Shown here: positions 35,102-45,588 of the stretch, in pieces | Layout: every line of letters begins with the position of its first letter | Position numbering within the stretch: position 1 is the first letter of the stretch | Origin: Exophiala sp. HKRS030 | Lineage: Eukaryota > Ascomycota > Eurotiomycetes > Chaetothyriales > Herpotrichiellaceae | Direction of reading: 5' to 3' | Assembly: GCA_023897205.1 (NCBI GenBank) | Contig: JAHWDD010000001.1 | Span: 6,386,001 to 6,450,000 of the forward strand | Length of the DNA stretch: 64,000 nucleotides | Made by a program: the position numbers and the translations under genes | The notes under the pieces: generated by a model | What the model was told of the DNA's origin: nothing | The model's input: the letters and a program-made list of their open reading frames with translations, nothing else | Database searches by the model: none

Positions 35102-35974
35102 TCAGGAATCCTGGAAGCGAACATTCCTGGTCCGGTGTCCTTCGACGAGATCTCCTGAACCAGTCAGCGATGGAGGCACAGGGACATTGCTGTTCTCTCT
35201 TTCAATGATCGCTAATGGATTCGTGTCGCTTGTGGTAGTCGAGTCTCCTCTTTCCAGTGCAAGAGCTTGTAATCTTTTCGCCATTTCTTCGTCCACACCG
35301 GGAGACATCGACAAAGCCTAGATTTCGTCAAAAAAGGCTTCCACTAACAATGTGGGGTAGGCACAAGAAGCTAAAGACTCAGTAGCATCCAAATTGAGAT
35401 GACGAGCCAAAGTTGTTCTTTGACAGCCACCAGTCCAATTACGTACCTTGAGCGAGTCGGACAGATTGTCAGCACTTCCCACCTCATCAAGTAGCTTGAT
35501 ATCAACTGCTTTGATATCCCTCAACCAAGCGGGTTCGTTGTCCAGCTGAGCCCTGACGAATGTAGTTCTCTCTTTGCACGCCGTCGAACACCATTTTTCA
35601 AGTTCCGCTTTGTCGACAAGTTTGAAGTCTTTGCCCCCCTTCTGATTCCAGACCTTCTCACCTCCACCTGGCACTTTCGTGTTAGGCCTGGCACAAAGTG
35701 CGTAACCGCATCTATCGTCAATGTTCCTTTCATAAATCAAATCGTCTAAATCGGATGGTTGCCATAGACTAAGACATTTCTTGAAAAGCGCAGCATCGGC
35801 AGCAAGAGGGTGCGCTGGATCCGCCGTTGCTAATGAGGGCAAATCGTAAGCCTCGAGGATGAGATCCATTATGCTAGCCTTGAGCTTCTTGCGATCCTCG
35901 ATCTCATGAGCTTGACGCAACGCAGTGGCCCGTACACGATCGTTGGTGTCAATTTTGGCGGTGTTGTTTGCCAT
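35102..35974 (-). CDS. rtr1: Rtr1/RPAP2-type RNA polymerase II CTD phosphatase
   Basis: Zinc-binding protein that dephosphorylates the C-terminal repeat of RNA polymerase II and helps import of the polymerase. Exons are 35974-35447 and 35317-35102, in phase across a 129-nt intron (GTACGT..CTAG), giving 247 residues. The Rtr1 domain has both halves of its zinc site: DRCGYALCARPNT and, about 40 residues on, EKWCSTACKERTTFVRAQL. Between them is the DFKLVDK-type segment usual for the family. The second exon encodes EEMAKRLQALALERG, a helix found in fungal homologues, and a Ser/Thr/Pro-rich tail. Confidence 0.88.
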
Positions 35975-37484
35975 ATCCCCGGCTATCCCATTCGCGAAGG
36001 ACGTATTTCAAGTTTAGGCAAATACGCTAACCTGGTAATCAGTGTTGTCGGTAGCTGAAGATTGGCTCGTCTATTGAGCGTGTCTGTGATCAGAGTCCGC
36101 AGGCTTCCAATAGACCAGGTGGCATGAAAGGCCCGTTGAACTGTTACCCAGGTCAATCAGGGAAAGTCACTGTATGCGTGTTGACTTTGTTATTATCGAC
36201 CGGGAAATATGCTAAAGTGCCTATCAAGTCCGATTACGCTCGTATCTTAACTACCTAGGTAACTTAGTTTACCCTTAAATGAACCCTAGCAACTCTGTGT
36301 CTTCGAGCTTGGCGCGACGATTCCCAGAGTTCGCAGAAGCGTCAGAACTATTTCAACAGCAAGAAGAGATAGCACACATTTAAGAATTTCTATTGTGAGC
36401 TGGGAATTACAATGAGATCACTACCCAACAATCAAAGACTTGAGAGCATCTCACATGGGCGAGAACAACCAAGCATCTCTTCATTTGCTTGCGGAATGCT
36501 GCGGCATGTAAGGCTGCCGCGTGACCCAAAGTCAATAAAGCCTCATGTCATCACCGCACGCGGCTTTTTCAGATCAAGGAAAGCAAGCTGGAGGAAATCA
36601 GTAATCCCCCTGCTAAGGAGCGGAAATAGAAAAGGTAGTTCACGAGCTTAGAGGTGTAAGACTGTTAGGCCCTCGATTTCGCGAGAATACAATGCTCTTC
36701 CCTTGTTATTTTACTCCCTGTCGATTTTTGGTGGGCCGTTGCTGCTCTTATTGACGATTCAGAGACCGCCAAGTCCATCAAGGTATGGTTTAGTAATATA
36801 ATACTCCTGAGGTTATCACTTGCCGGTTTAGCTGGCTATTCACATACTGGTCTCGCCTGCCCTTGTAAAAATGACAGGGACTAAAATTACAGGAGAAGAG
36901 CTTTGTATACCCATGATATACGTAATGGAGCCAGACCTTGCCGGAAACCGCCTCGCAGCAGCTCTGAGTAGCTACGGACTTACTCTCTAAGCTACCGCAA
37001 GAAGGCCTTCCAGACACAAAGATCGGATTCCCTGACTGCAACCTTGGCAGCTTCAACTATAACTACCTAACTGCCTAGGTACTTGGCGCCGCTACCTTTG
37101 TTAGATCCTACCCTACCAGGTAAGGTACGTGGTTAATAAGTATAGGTGCCTGCAGGATATCTGCTACTGAGCCGGACTTGCTTGGAAACCTGCCTGAATT
37201 CCACCATTTGACTACCTAGGCCGATTAGTTACTTACTTGACCACTTATTAGTGAGTATGCTTACCTAAAGCGGTGCCTTATTAACTACTCTAAAGTGGCA
37301 CGGAGTGGTGCGTCACCTTAGTCCGAACTCATCTTTTGCTTGTGCCCACAACTGCCTGCGCCTGCGCCAGTGCTACCGCTAAGTCACTGTGCGACCGCTT
37401 CTCTACAATTTGATCTTGGGTCTACTGATTGATCCAACACCATTCACCCTCGCGAACCACAACTACATATCTTGGTCAGACACC
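35975..37484. other. Intergenic with CCTAGG palindromes
   Basis: About 1.5 kb without a supported gene, holding the divergent promoters of rtr1 and bbc1. The palindrome CCTAGG, each time inside a CTACCTAGG or GCCTAGGTA context, occurs at 36254, 37074 and 37215, with several TACCTA and AGGTA half-copies between 36250 and 37330. This kind of short scattered palindrome is frequent in intergenic DNA of some Pezizomycotina. No long repeat or transposon end was seen. Confidence 0.5.
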
Positions 37485-40400
37485 ATGTCTGCAACTCCTT
37501 TCAAAGTCAAAGCTGTCTTTGAGTATAAGTCGGAGGAGCCGGATGACCTGACTTTCCCCAGTGGTCAGATAATCACCGTTACCGATGATGATGACGCCGA
37601 CTGGTACACTGGCGACTATATCGATACTTCTGGGGATAAACAACAAGGAATATTCCCCAGAAATTTCGTCGAGAAGTACGAACCTACTATACCTTCCCGT
37701 CCAGCTAGAGCACCAAAACGTGCTCCTGCTGCCGAACCCTCAGATGAGATTACAGAACACCCCGCACCACATCCCCTCCTGTCCAGGCAACACCTAGTAC
37801 TACAATCAGCGCTCATGAAGAGAAGAATGAGGCCGTAACTACCGTCCAAGAGCCACATAAAGACGAGATTGCCGTCCCCCCTCCTGCGACAATTTCATCT
37901 CCGCCTTTGCAGGCACAAGCTACAATTCCAAAGTCTCCGCCTACTACAACATCCAAACCTCCAGGCAGCAGAGCACCGCCCCCGGTTGCAGAGAAACCCT
38001 CGTCAAGCTCTTTTAAAGATCGAATTGCGGCCTTCAATAAGCCGGCTGCAGCGCCTGTGCCGTCCTTCAGACCTTCAGGCGGTGGCTCCAGCAGTACTTT
38101 CGTGAAGAAGGCATTCGTCGCACCGCCTCCAAGTAGGAATGCTTATGTACCTCCACCAAGGGATCCAATTCCACAGAAGATCTACCGTCGTGAGGAAGAT
38201 CCAAGTCTACAAGACGCTGAACCAAAAGATTCCAGGGAGGAACCCACCACCAACCACGATGATTCCGCCGAAGAACAACCGAAACCTCAGAGCTTGAAAG
38301 ATAGAATAGCATTGTTACAAAAGCAGCAACTAGAACAAGCCGCCAGAAATGCTGAAAAGAAAGACAAACCGAAACGGCCGGCCAAGAAGCGTGTTGAGTC
38401 TTTCGAAGATGTGGAGCCTGTTCCTCCGACTGAGCCCGGCCTAGCCAAGGTGGAAACAAATGAGCCGGCAGGACCTCCCTCCAGTGACTTGGCGGAAGAT
38501 AGTCACGAACCCATTCCAGGGCCTCCAATTCGTCGACAGTCAACTCTGGCAAGTGTGGCCTCGCAGCCACAGCCCTCCAGAGAGCTAGTGAGTGATACCA
38601 ATGATGCGGATGACTCTGGGGCAGGCGACGAAGAGGACGGACAAGAAACCTCAACTGAAGAAGAACGACCAAAATCCAAAGGCGTTGACACAGCCTCCAC
38701 TGCACCCCTGAAGCAAAAAGCTCCTCAGAACGATATTGAAAACGCCGAGGAGGAAGAAGAGGAGGAGGAGGAAGAGGAGGAAGAAGAAGATCCAGAGATC
38801 CGACGCCGAAGAGAGCTGAGGGAGCGAATGGCTAAGATGAGTGGAGGAATGGGTATGATGGGAATGTTTGGACCTCCAGGAGGACTTGGCCCTCCGCCCG
38901 CTCGAAAACCGAAGGCTTCCGCTGAAAGCAGCCGACAAAGTTCAGAACAACATAACCCAGGAGAAGCCGAAGACCGGCCTACTCCAGTCCGGGTCATGGC
39001 ATTGCCTGGAATGTCCAACGTCGTAGCTAAGCGACAGGACGAAGGAGCAAACGATGATAGTGATCAGGATGAGACGGCTCGTCCGACACCACAGGAAGTC
39101 GTTCCACAGGGTGATACCAGCGACTACATCTCCCAACCTTTGCAGAGACGTTCGACCGAACGTGCCGCCCCTCCAACCCCCCAAGGTATGGTGCCTGCCA
39201 ATCTTAAATTTGGAAATACTGACAATTTCAAAGATCGAGCTGCCCCACCTCCACCTCCACGAGAAGCCAGGGCTGTTCCGCCTCCACCTCCTGCAGGGCC
39301 TCGAGCAATTCCACCAACACCTCAGTCTCCTACATGTAAGTGCTATTTTCCGCTCGAGAGAGAGGAATACTGATTTAGTCAGCTCGTACTGCTCCGCCTG
39401 TGCCACCGACGCCGACAATGGCGCCTCCTGAAGAAGATAACGAGAGTGATCATGAAGACCAAGCCGGACTTCCTGACGGTCCTCAGTCTCCGTTCCTAGA
39501 TACTCCTGCAAGTCCTCCCCTGGAGGCACCGCCACCGCCAAGGAGAACAGAGCAGTCGCTTGGCTTAGATACCACTGAAAGCGCCATCACTCCTATAAGC
39601 GAAAAGCGTGCAAGTCGACCTCCGCCTCCGATTCCGCAAAGTCCCGCCTCGCCACAGACCAGAGCACCCCCGCCCCCACCGCCGGGACAGCCCCCAGTGC
39701 GACGGTCCACCAGTGATTCACGTGGATTCGCTCCGACCAAATCGCCAGGCGAAGATGAGAGTGAGGAGGATGAGGTCACTGAATATGATGGTGACTATGA
39801 TACTGATATTGCATCAAGTGCAAAACACAAAGATGCTTTAAAGGCTCACAATCGAGATTCGAGTCTAGACGAAGGAGTGCTCACAGATGACGCTCTCAAA
39901 TCACCCAAGAGTCCACCGAACCGGGCTGTGCCTCCTCTTCCACCGGTCAATCCTCCACGAGAAGTGCCGCCTCCTCCACCAGCAGCACCGAAGACGAGGA
40001 AGTCACTGGATGCTCCACGTGCCGCGCCGCCTCCGGTACCTCCACCGAAGGTCCCGAGGACGAAGAAGTCGACTACGATCCTTACCGTTATGATCCTCCA
40101 CAGCACTCTGCGCCCTCCCACCCGAGTAGATCTCAATATTCTCAGACACTCCAGTCACCGCGAGAAGAGGTCGAAGAAGATGACCTTTATGGTGCACCAC
40201 CGCAGCCGCCAACCTTCAACCCGCCCCCACCACCACCTGTCTCGAGAGAGGCACCTCCTCCGGCTCCCCCTCTGGAAAGAGCAGTTCCTCCCTTGCCAAC
40301 TTTCGATAGAGGCGCTTTCCCGCCACAAAACATACAACCTGAGCATCAACCGCCACCTCCACCTCCTTCCTTTGCCCCTCCTACCCTCCCGGATGCTCAC

Positions 40401-41267
40401 AAGCCCTCTTTGGACGTCAAAAGGTCCGGCACTGTATCTCGGCGGTCTATGGACCAATCACGCGCGACAGGTGAACAAGGCTTCATAGCACAGGACATCG
40501 ATTTGGGGCGAAACTCTTTGTGGTGGTCCCAAGACGGGTCTCCCCCACCTAGCTTACGCAACAGACCTGATATCCTTTTTGAAGTTGAAACATCCTCCTC
40601 ATCAAAGCGCGGAGGAAGGGCAACGACTTCGACAGACGTTTATGTCCTTTACATGGACTACTCGTCCAGCACGATCAACGCAAGCTTCGACAGTGCGGAC
40701 CCGTCTCATGTGACTCTAGAGCAGAGCCACGAACGCCCACCTCCACCTCCGCGACGCGATCAACTCGAAAATGCATCATCACAATTCGGCGCCCAAATTG
40801 CCAAGGCAGCCAATAGTCTAGCCGGCTCGGCAGTTGGCGATGGTTCAGCGTCCGCATTTGTCCTTGAGCTTTTCAAACCACACAAGACTGCGCTCCTTCC
40901 TATTGGCAACCGCGCATATGGAGCACTGGTGTATGCCAACCTCGGTAACGCATCGACCCAGCAATTTGACGAGATTCGACCTGGCGATATCGTTACATTC
41001 CGTAACGCCAAATTTGCAGGTCATAAAGGGGGCTTGCACGCCAAGTATAGCATGGATGTTGGCAAGCCTGAGCATGTTGCAGTAGTGATCGATTGGGATG
41101 GCACCAAAAAGAAGATCCGGGCATGGGAGCAAGGAAGACAGGAAGAAAAAGGGAAGAAACCCAAGGTCAGAGAAGAGAGCTTCAAGGTGGGTGATCTCAG
41201 GAGTGGAGAGGTCATGGTATGGCGAGTGATGCCCCGGAGTTGGGTTGGATGGGACAAATCGGCATAA
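37485..41267 (+). CDS. bbc1: SH3-domain actin-patch protein Bbc1/Mti1
   Basis: Cortical actin-patch protein that binds type I myosin tails and restrains WASP-dependent Arp2/3 activity during endocytosis. Exons are 37485-39335 and 39383-41267, with an intron of 47 nt, giving about 1,245 residues. The N-terminal SH3 domain (residues about 5-62) has KAVFEYKSEEPDDLTF and GIFPRNFVEKYEP. A long Pro-rich region has many PPPPP stretches. It includes repeated SFKDRIAAF and SLKDRIALL motifs that resemble actin-binding helices, and a Glu run near 38748-38790. The C-terminal 170 residues are a compact domain (AYGALVYANLG, IRPGDIVTFRNAKFAG, EHVAVVIDWD) typical of Bbc1 and Aim3 ends. Two one-base frame breaks occur, at a CCCC run (37773-37776) and near 40045, each consistent with one missing base in C-rich Pro codons. 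Confidence 0.9.
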
Positions 41268-42020
41268 GATGTATTCCCGCGTGAATCGATGGCATGTTCG
41301 AACACGACGTCGAAGTTCGATTGATGATCCGCAGTCTTGTTGTGCTTCACGGTACCAAGAAACGCACCTGAGTCGTTCTGCATACATTCTGGTCTGACAC
41401 TATTCAGACTAGCTTAAAGATGCTTGAAGACGATGAATCACTGCGCGGCGGTCAATACGCTCAACTGGTTTAAGCACGGCAGCTCTGAACGTGCTCGGTA
41501 TGGTGGCCAGCGCCCACAGATAATGAAAAGGTAAGAAATCAAAATTAAAGTCAAACGCTAAAGAAAGCGATCATCGTATATAATTCTGCATCGAGGCTCT
41601 GCATCCTGTTCTAGATTTGCCCGCTCTCCATTCTGGGTGCTGCGGGGACCAGACACAGCACTGTTAACCACGGTAGACACCTTATTTTAACTTAGTGGGA
41701 AAGCTTGCATATTGACGTGGTGACAATAATGGTAGAAATCAGATTGCGCTTGGGATCCGTAAATAGGTAGGGCGGAGTGTGTATGGCGGATCTCAGTGTC
41801 TGATTGCATACGTTGGTATCATCCCATCGGATATCACTGACTCAGTTGTCACGGCCACAGGATTTCCACCTAGTCGCATGTTCACATTCCGGACCTCTCT
41901 ATCAGTCGTCCATACGGTCAAATTCTGAAGACACATACTTGTCCCTCGAAATAACGTCCTCCCGCAACGGTTTGCCATAGCCTTTAGAAAGGCCTGATCG
42001 GTAATCACGAGATCAAAGAC
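41268..42020. other. Intergenic, promoter of CUE-domain gene
   Basis: Between the bbc1 stop and the CUE-domain start. It is AT-richer than its surroundings near 41520-41590. No gene, repeat or RNA signal is seen. Confidence 0.5.
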
Positions 42021-42693
42021 ATGTCGTCAACCATGGAGGAAGAGGCAACCATATCCATACCCAGTCTTGCATTCGTCGCCGTGCTAGGATATTTCATCTA
42101 TCGGTACTTTTGTTCTGCGCCTCGCGCCGGCGGTGAAGGCCCGGCGGCATCGTCTTCAAGAAATACTGGTTTGCGCTTCACACCCGCACAAGTCGATCAG
42201 ATAGCGCAGATGTTTCCTCAACTCAACCGGCGGGATATCATGTGGGACCTTCATCGGAATCGTGGCAATGTACAGGCTACGACGGAAAGAGTCTTGACTG
42301 GTCGAGGCCTAGATCCGGTGAGTGCTTTGATCATTCAGCCGTTTGTCCTTGCAATCGAGCACCAGGTACTGATTGGGTTTCCATGTATAGGCACCGCCTT
42401 CATTTCAACCGCCGCCTCAATTTACAGCGCCTTCGTCGGAACCCACCGTAGCGACTACTGCGTCTTCGTCGACAGCTCAGTACCCACCAGACCTCATCTC
42501 GAGATACAATCTGCAAGCCAAGATCAATTCCAAGGGCAAAGAGAAGGAAGAAGCCACACCACCGCCAGGATGGGCTAGTAGTAAAGAGGCTAGACAAAAG
42601 ATGTTGCAACAGCGAAGAGAAGAAATGATCTTGGCTGCGAGGAGAAAACTGCAAGAGAAGGATTCCACTGCTGGACTGGAACCACAGCCATGA
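42021..42693 (+). CDS. CUE-domain ER protein (Cue1-like)
   Basis: Probably the ER anchor that recruits and activates the Ubc7 ubiquitin-conjugating enzyme in ER-associated degradation, or a close relative. Exons are 42021-42317 and 42391-42693, both ending in phase 0 across a 73-nt intron, giving 199 residues. A single N-terminal membrane helix (IPSLAFVAVLGYFIYRYF) is followed by a polar linker. A CUE domain comes next (residues about 52-94), with FTPAQVDQIAQMFPQLNRRD and the MFP and dileucine-like features that bind ubiquitin. The C-terminus has a Pro-rich linker and a basic helix (EARQKMLQQRREEMILAAR) in the place where Cue1 has its Ubc7-binding region. Confidence 0.85.
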
Positions 42694-42866
42694 TTGAAGT
42701 TTAGTGTTCCTAAAGACTTCAGCATTTTATTATGTCCCCAGCACTTATGATCAAGCGAAGAGGCGGCCGGTAGCACGATACTCGCATGTGCGAGCAAGTG
42801 TATAGGTAAAGGGTATATCCTTGTATTCATCACCAGCCCAGCAGGCGTGATCATGTTCATGTCATG

Positions 42867-43728
42867 TCATGTCATATCATCATCTTCATCATCGGCATCG
42901 TTGTACCTGCGATTTTCTCGCTCTTCCTCCTCGCGGTCTCGTCTGGCTTGCTCTCTACTGGCATCAATCTTTCGCAATCCATCCATCACGCCTGTTATGA
43001 AACCTCTTGACTCGGATATTTCCATGGCGCCGACACCGTCTAACCTTGTGCCCTCTCCATCGCCCGTCAGCACTTCCACACCCTTCCTCATTTTGGCTAG
43101 TCGCACTTCTCGTATATCTCTCAGTAATTGTCTGATACGATCGGGCTCGCCAATGTCGTCACTAGCAGCATCGAGAAGCATTTCCGACATCTCGAACCAG
43201 TGATATGGTAATGCGGTACGGGCTGAGCCAATTGTACATGAATCTTCGAACGGTGCAGAAACAAAGAAAGATTTGCCATTAAAGTCGGTCTCCCGGGTTA
43301 ATGGTATCTGCGGAGGCGGCGAGAAGGAATCGCTAAAATGCTGTGTCTCTAATTCTAGTATCTCTTCTAGACTGTCTGTCTGCATCCAAGGAGGAGGAAC
43401 GATGTTAGCCCGTCGCTGCCGCTTGAGCAGGACTGCAAGCCACAAAGGGAGATTTGCTCTTTGCGGAGGAATTAATGGTCTAGTCGGACCCTGTTAATTC
43501 ATGCGAGACTAGTCAGATGAAGTACTTGATGTGGAAGGTAGACGAGAAAGAGAGGGAGCAGCCTCACACCTCATATCTTGTAGAGGTTTAGGTCTGTCTG
43601 TGGGTAGGACTTACACCCAGTAAGTCGAGACGATCCAAACGTTGACGCGGAACGATTGTGACCTGCTCCATTTCGCACAAGAATGCAACTTCGTTGGGCA
43701 AAAGACCCGGCGGGTGAGGGAAGGCCAT
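42867..43728 (-). CDS. psf2: GINS complex subunit Psf2
   Basis: Subunit of the GINS tetramer, part of the CMG replicative helicase. Exons are 43728-43615 and 43490-42867, in phase across a 124-nt intron, giving 245 residues. The N-terminus has [18 protein letters not shown], then [25 protein letters not shown], the Psf2 signature. [18 protein letters not shown] follows, and a helical end ([21 protein letters not shown]). The C-terminal tail is charged, with Arg/Glu and then Asp-rich stretches, and is encoded by a short ATGTC/ATC repeat near 42857-42895. It is convergent with the CUE-domain gene; the stops lie 173 bp apart. Confidence 0.93.
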
Positions 43729-44430
43729 GATGTCTCCTCGCGCTGGGTATTATTGTTAGCAGCGAATGCGAGAAGATTGAGTAGTAATGAGCATGACTGA
43801 TGCTCTGGACTAAGCGTGTGACGGCCAGTACGCGATATGAGGCTGCGCTAAGTTAGTGGTAAATACGCAGAGAATCTACGGGGTACTTCAGGTACAGAAG
43901 CGTGGAAGTCACTGGAGAGTACACAGTACGTGTCCGGACTTCATCAAGCCCCGCACGAGGGTCGAGGACGCTGAAGGCTTGGCGGACCCCTCCAGAGGTC
44001 CCGCAAGATCTGAGGCATTGGGTGCCAACTCTGCCCACAACCATATACGATATGATGCAAAACATATGGCAAAATGTTAGCTGCGATTGGTCACCTTGAC
44101 TGAATAGTTGCATTGAAGCGACCTGCGCTCCTGCAACCTCTGTTGTTAGTGAAGTATTGATCATGAGATGTGCCCAGGTGGGCAAGCCGCAGATCCATAA
44201 TCGGTATGCGAATACGACAAAACGTGCAATGCGTTTACGAATTTCCTATAAAAAGTAAACACTTTAGTACTTTTTGATGTTGAAGAAACGCACCTGCTTC
44301 AATTCTTTGGCATTCCACAGCAAGAGTTGAAGACGGACTCCGAATGAACGGTGCAGAGTATAACCTTTCATTTGGTCGAGGTTCCGATTGCGTCGAGCGT
44401 TGAAACTTGCCAGAGTCTTCTGGTCCAAGA
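43729..44430. promoter_or_regulatory. Divergent promoter
   Basis: A 702-bp region between psf2 and the alpha/beta hydrolase start codons. Short open frames occur on both strands but none looks conserved. Confidence 0.45.
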
Positions 44431-45267
44431 ATGGCTTCACCCACACCCACACCTACATCTGTACAACAAGACTCGAATAGGGACCTGTTTCATATCTCAC
44501 TCAATAATGACGCCGAATCGACCATAGTATTCTTGCATGGACTACTAGCCAGCCACCTCGAATATACGTCAGTCATTCCACATCTGCCAGACTATCATCT
44601 CCTCCTGGTTGACCTGCCTGCTCATGCTGGTTCCCTCGACATCAAGCCTTTCACACTTCCCCTAGCAGCTGATCTCGTCGCTAATCTCATCCGGAAGTAT
44701 GCTCACAATGGACAGGCCCATGTCGTAGGCCTGTCGATGGGGGGTTTCACCGCCTTGGAGCTGGCCAAATCCCATGCAGAGGTCGTCGAATCTCTCTGGG
44801 TTACAGGCGCAGCACCATTTCAGAAATTATTCACCTGGTTTGCAGAAAGACCATCTACTGTGTATCACTTCATCAATATTTTGGTCAATTGGTTACCAAC
44901 CTGGCTAAACCTCAAATTGGCAGCCTGGCAAGGCCTACAGATCCCCATAGAGTTAATAGAAGACCAGCGAAAGAACCTCGATCGCGAGACAGTCAGAAGT
45001 GTCTACGCGAGCATATTGACTTTGACGGCAGAGGAGGTCCAGAAAATATCAGTGAGGACGTTGACCGTCGCAGGTGGCCGCCAGGATGATGTGGATGCAA
45101 CCAAGAAGATGGGCACGATTCTGAAGCAGAACAACCCCGGGAGCAAGGCTGTGATTGTTAGGAACGCTATGCATGCATGGGATCTACAATTTCCAGAGCT
45201 TTTCGCAAATGGGATCAGGGCCTGGATCGAGGATGTGGCACTGCCTCCTGAATTTGAAGATTTATAG
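44431..45267 (+). CDS. Alpha/beta hydrolase
   Basis: Single-exon alpha/beta hydrolase of 278 residues. It has the oxyanion-hole HG (FLHGLLAS, near residue 36), the nucleophile elbow GLSMGG with catalytic Ser near residue 102, and a likely catalytic His in AMHAWD near residue 254. A short cap region with several Trp (NILVNWLPTWLNL) follows the core strand. The start was set at the Met of MASPTPTPTS because the frame upstream contains no other ATG. No signal peptide. The substrate is unknown; the type is typical of small esterases or haloperoxidase-like hydrolases. Confidence 0.85.
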   Translation: MASPTPTPTSVQQDSNRDLFHISLNNDAESTIVFLHGLLASHLEYTSVIPHLPDYHLLLVDLPAHAGSLDIKPFTLPLAADLVANLIRKYAHNGQAHVVGLSMGGFTALELAKSHAEVVESLWVTGAAPFQKLFTWFAERPSTVYHFINILVNWLPTWLNLKLAAWQGLQIPIELIEDQRKNLDRETVRSVYASILTLTAEEVQKISVRTLTVAGGRQDDVDATKKMGTILKQNNPGSKAVIVRNAMHAWDLQFPELFANGIRAWIEDVALPPEFEDL

Positions 45268-45588
45268 GGTCCAAGCCTTGAGTTTTGGTGCACGATTCAC
45301 ATAGATAGACCCATTGGCGACCTTGCTGTTAAATTGTTGGTCGTCTGACACTTTGAATCACACAGATCTTGCGTGACATCGTCCACTATAGCCCACATTT
45401 TCGACCAGTCACATCTTGTCAGACCGAGAAGTGCTGGATTGATGTAGCTAGCCTGAGATTAGATTAGATGTTATCGATACGATCACGCTAATGCGGGAAA
45501 AAAGTTGAAGGACATGCCTGATCACCACGAGCCTAACTTTTGTGTACAATCACGATTGCACTGAAGTTTCAGTCAACGAAAGGTCAAG
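45268..45588. other. Intergenic, promoter of sda1
   Basis: A 321-bp gap between the hydrolase stop and the sda1 start. No other feature is recognised. Confidence 0.5.

Noticed and set aside
38067..40457. Several minus-strand frames rich in Ser, Gly or Trp
   Set aside because: Antisense of Pro- and Glu-rich bbc1 codons, a typical low-complexity shadow.
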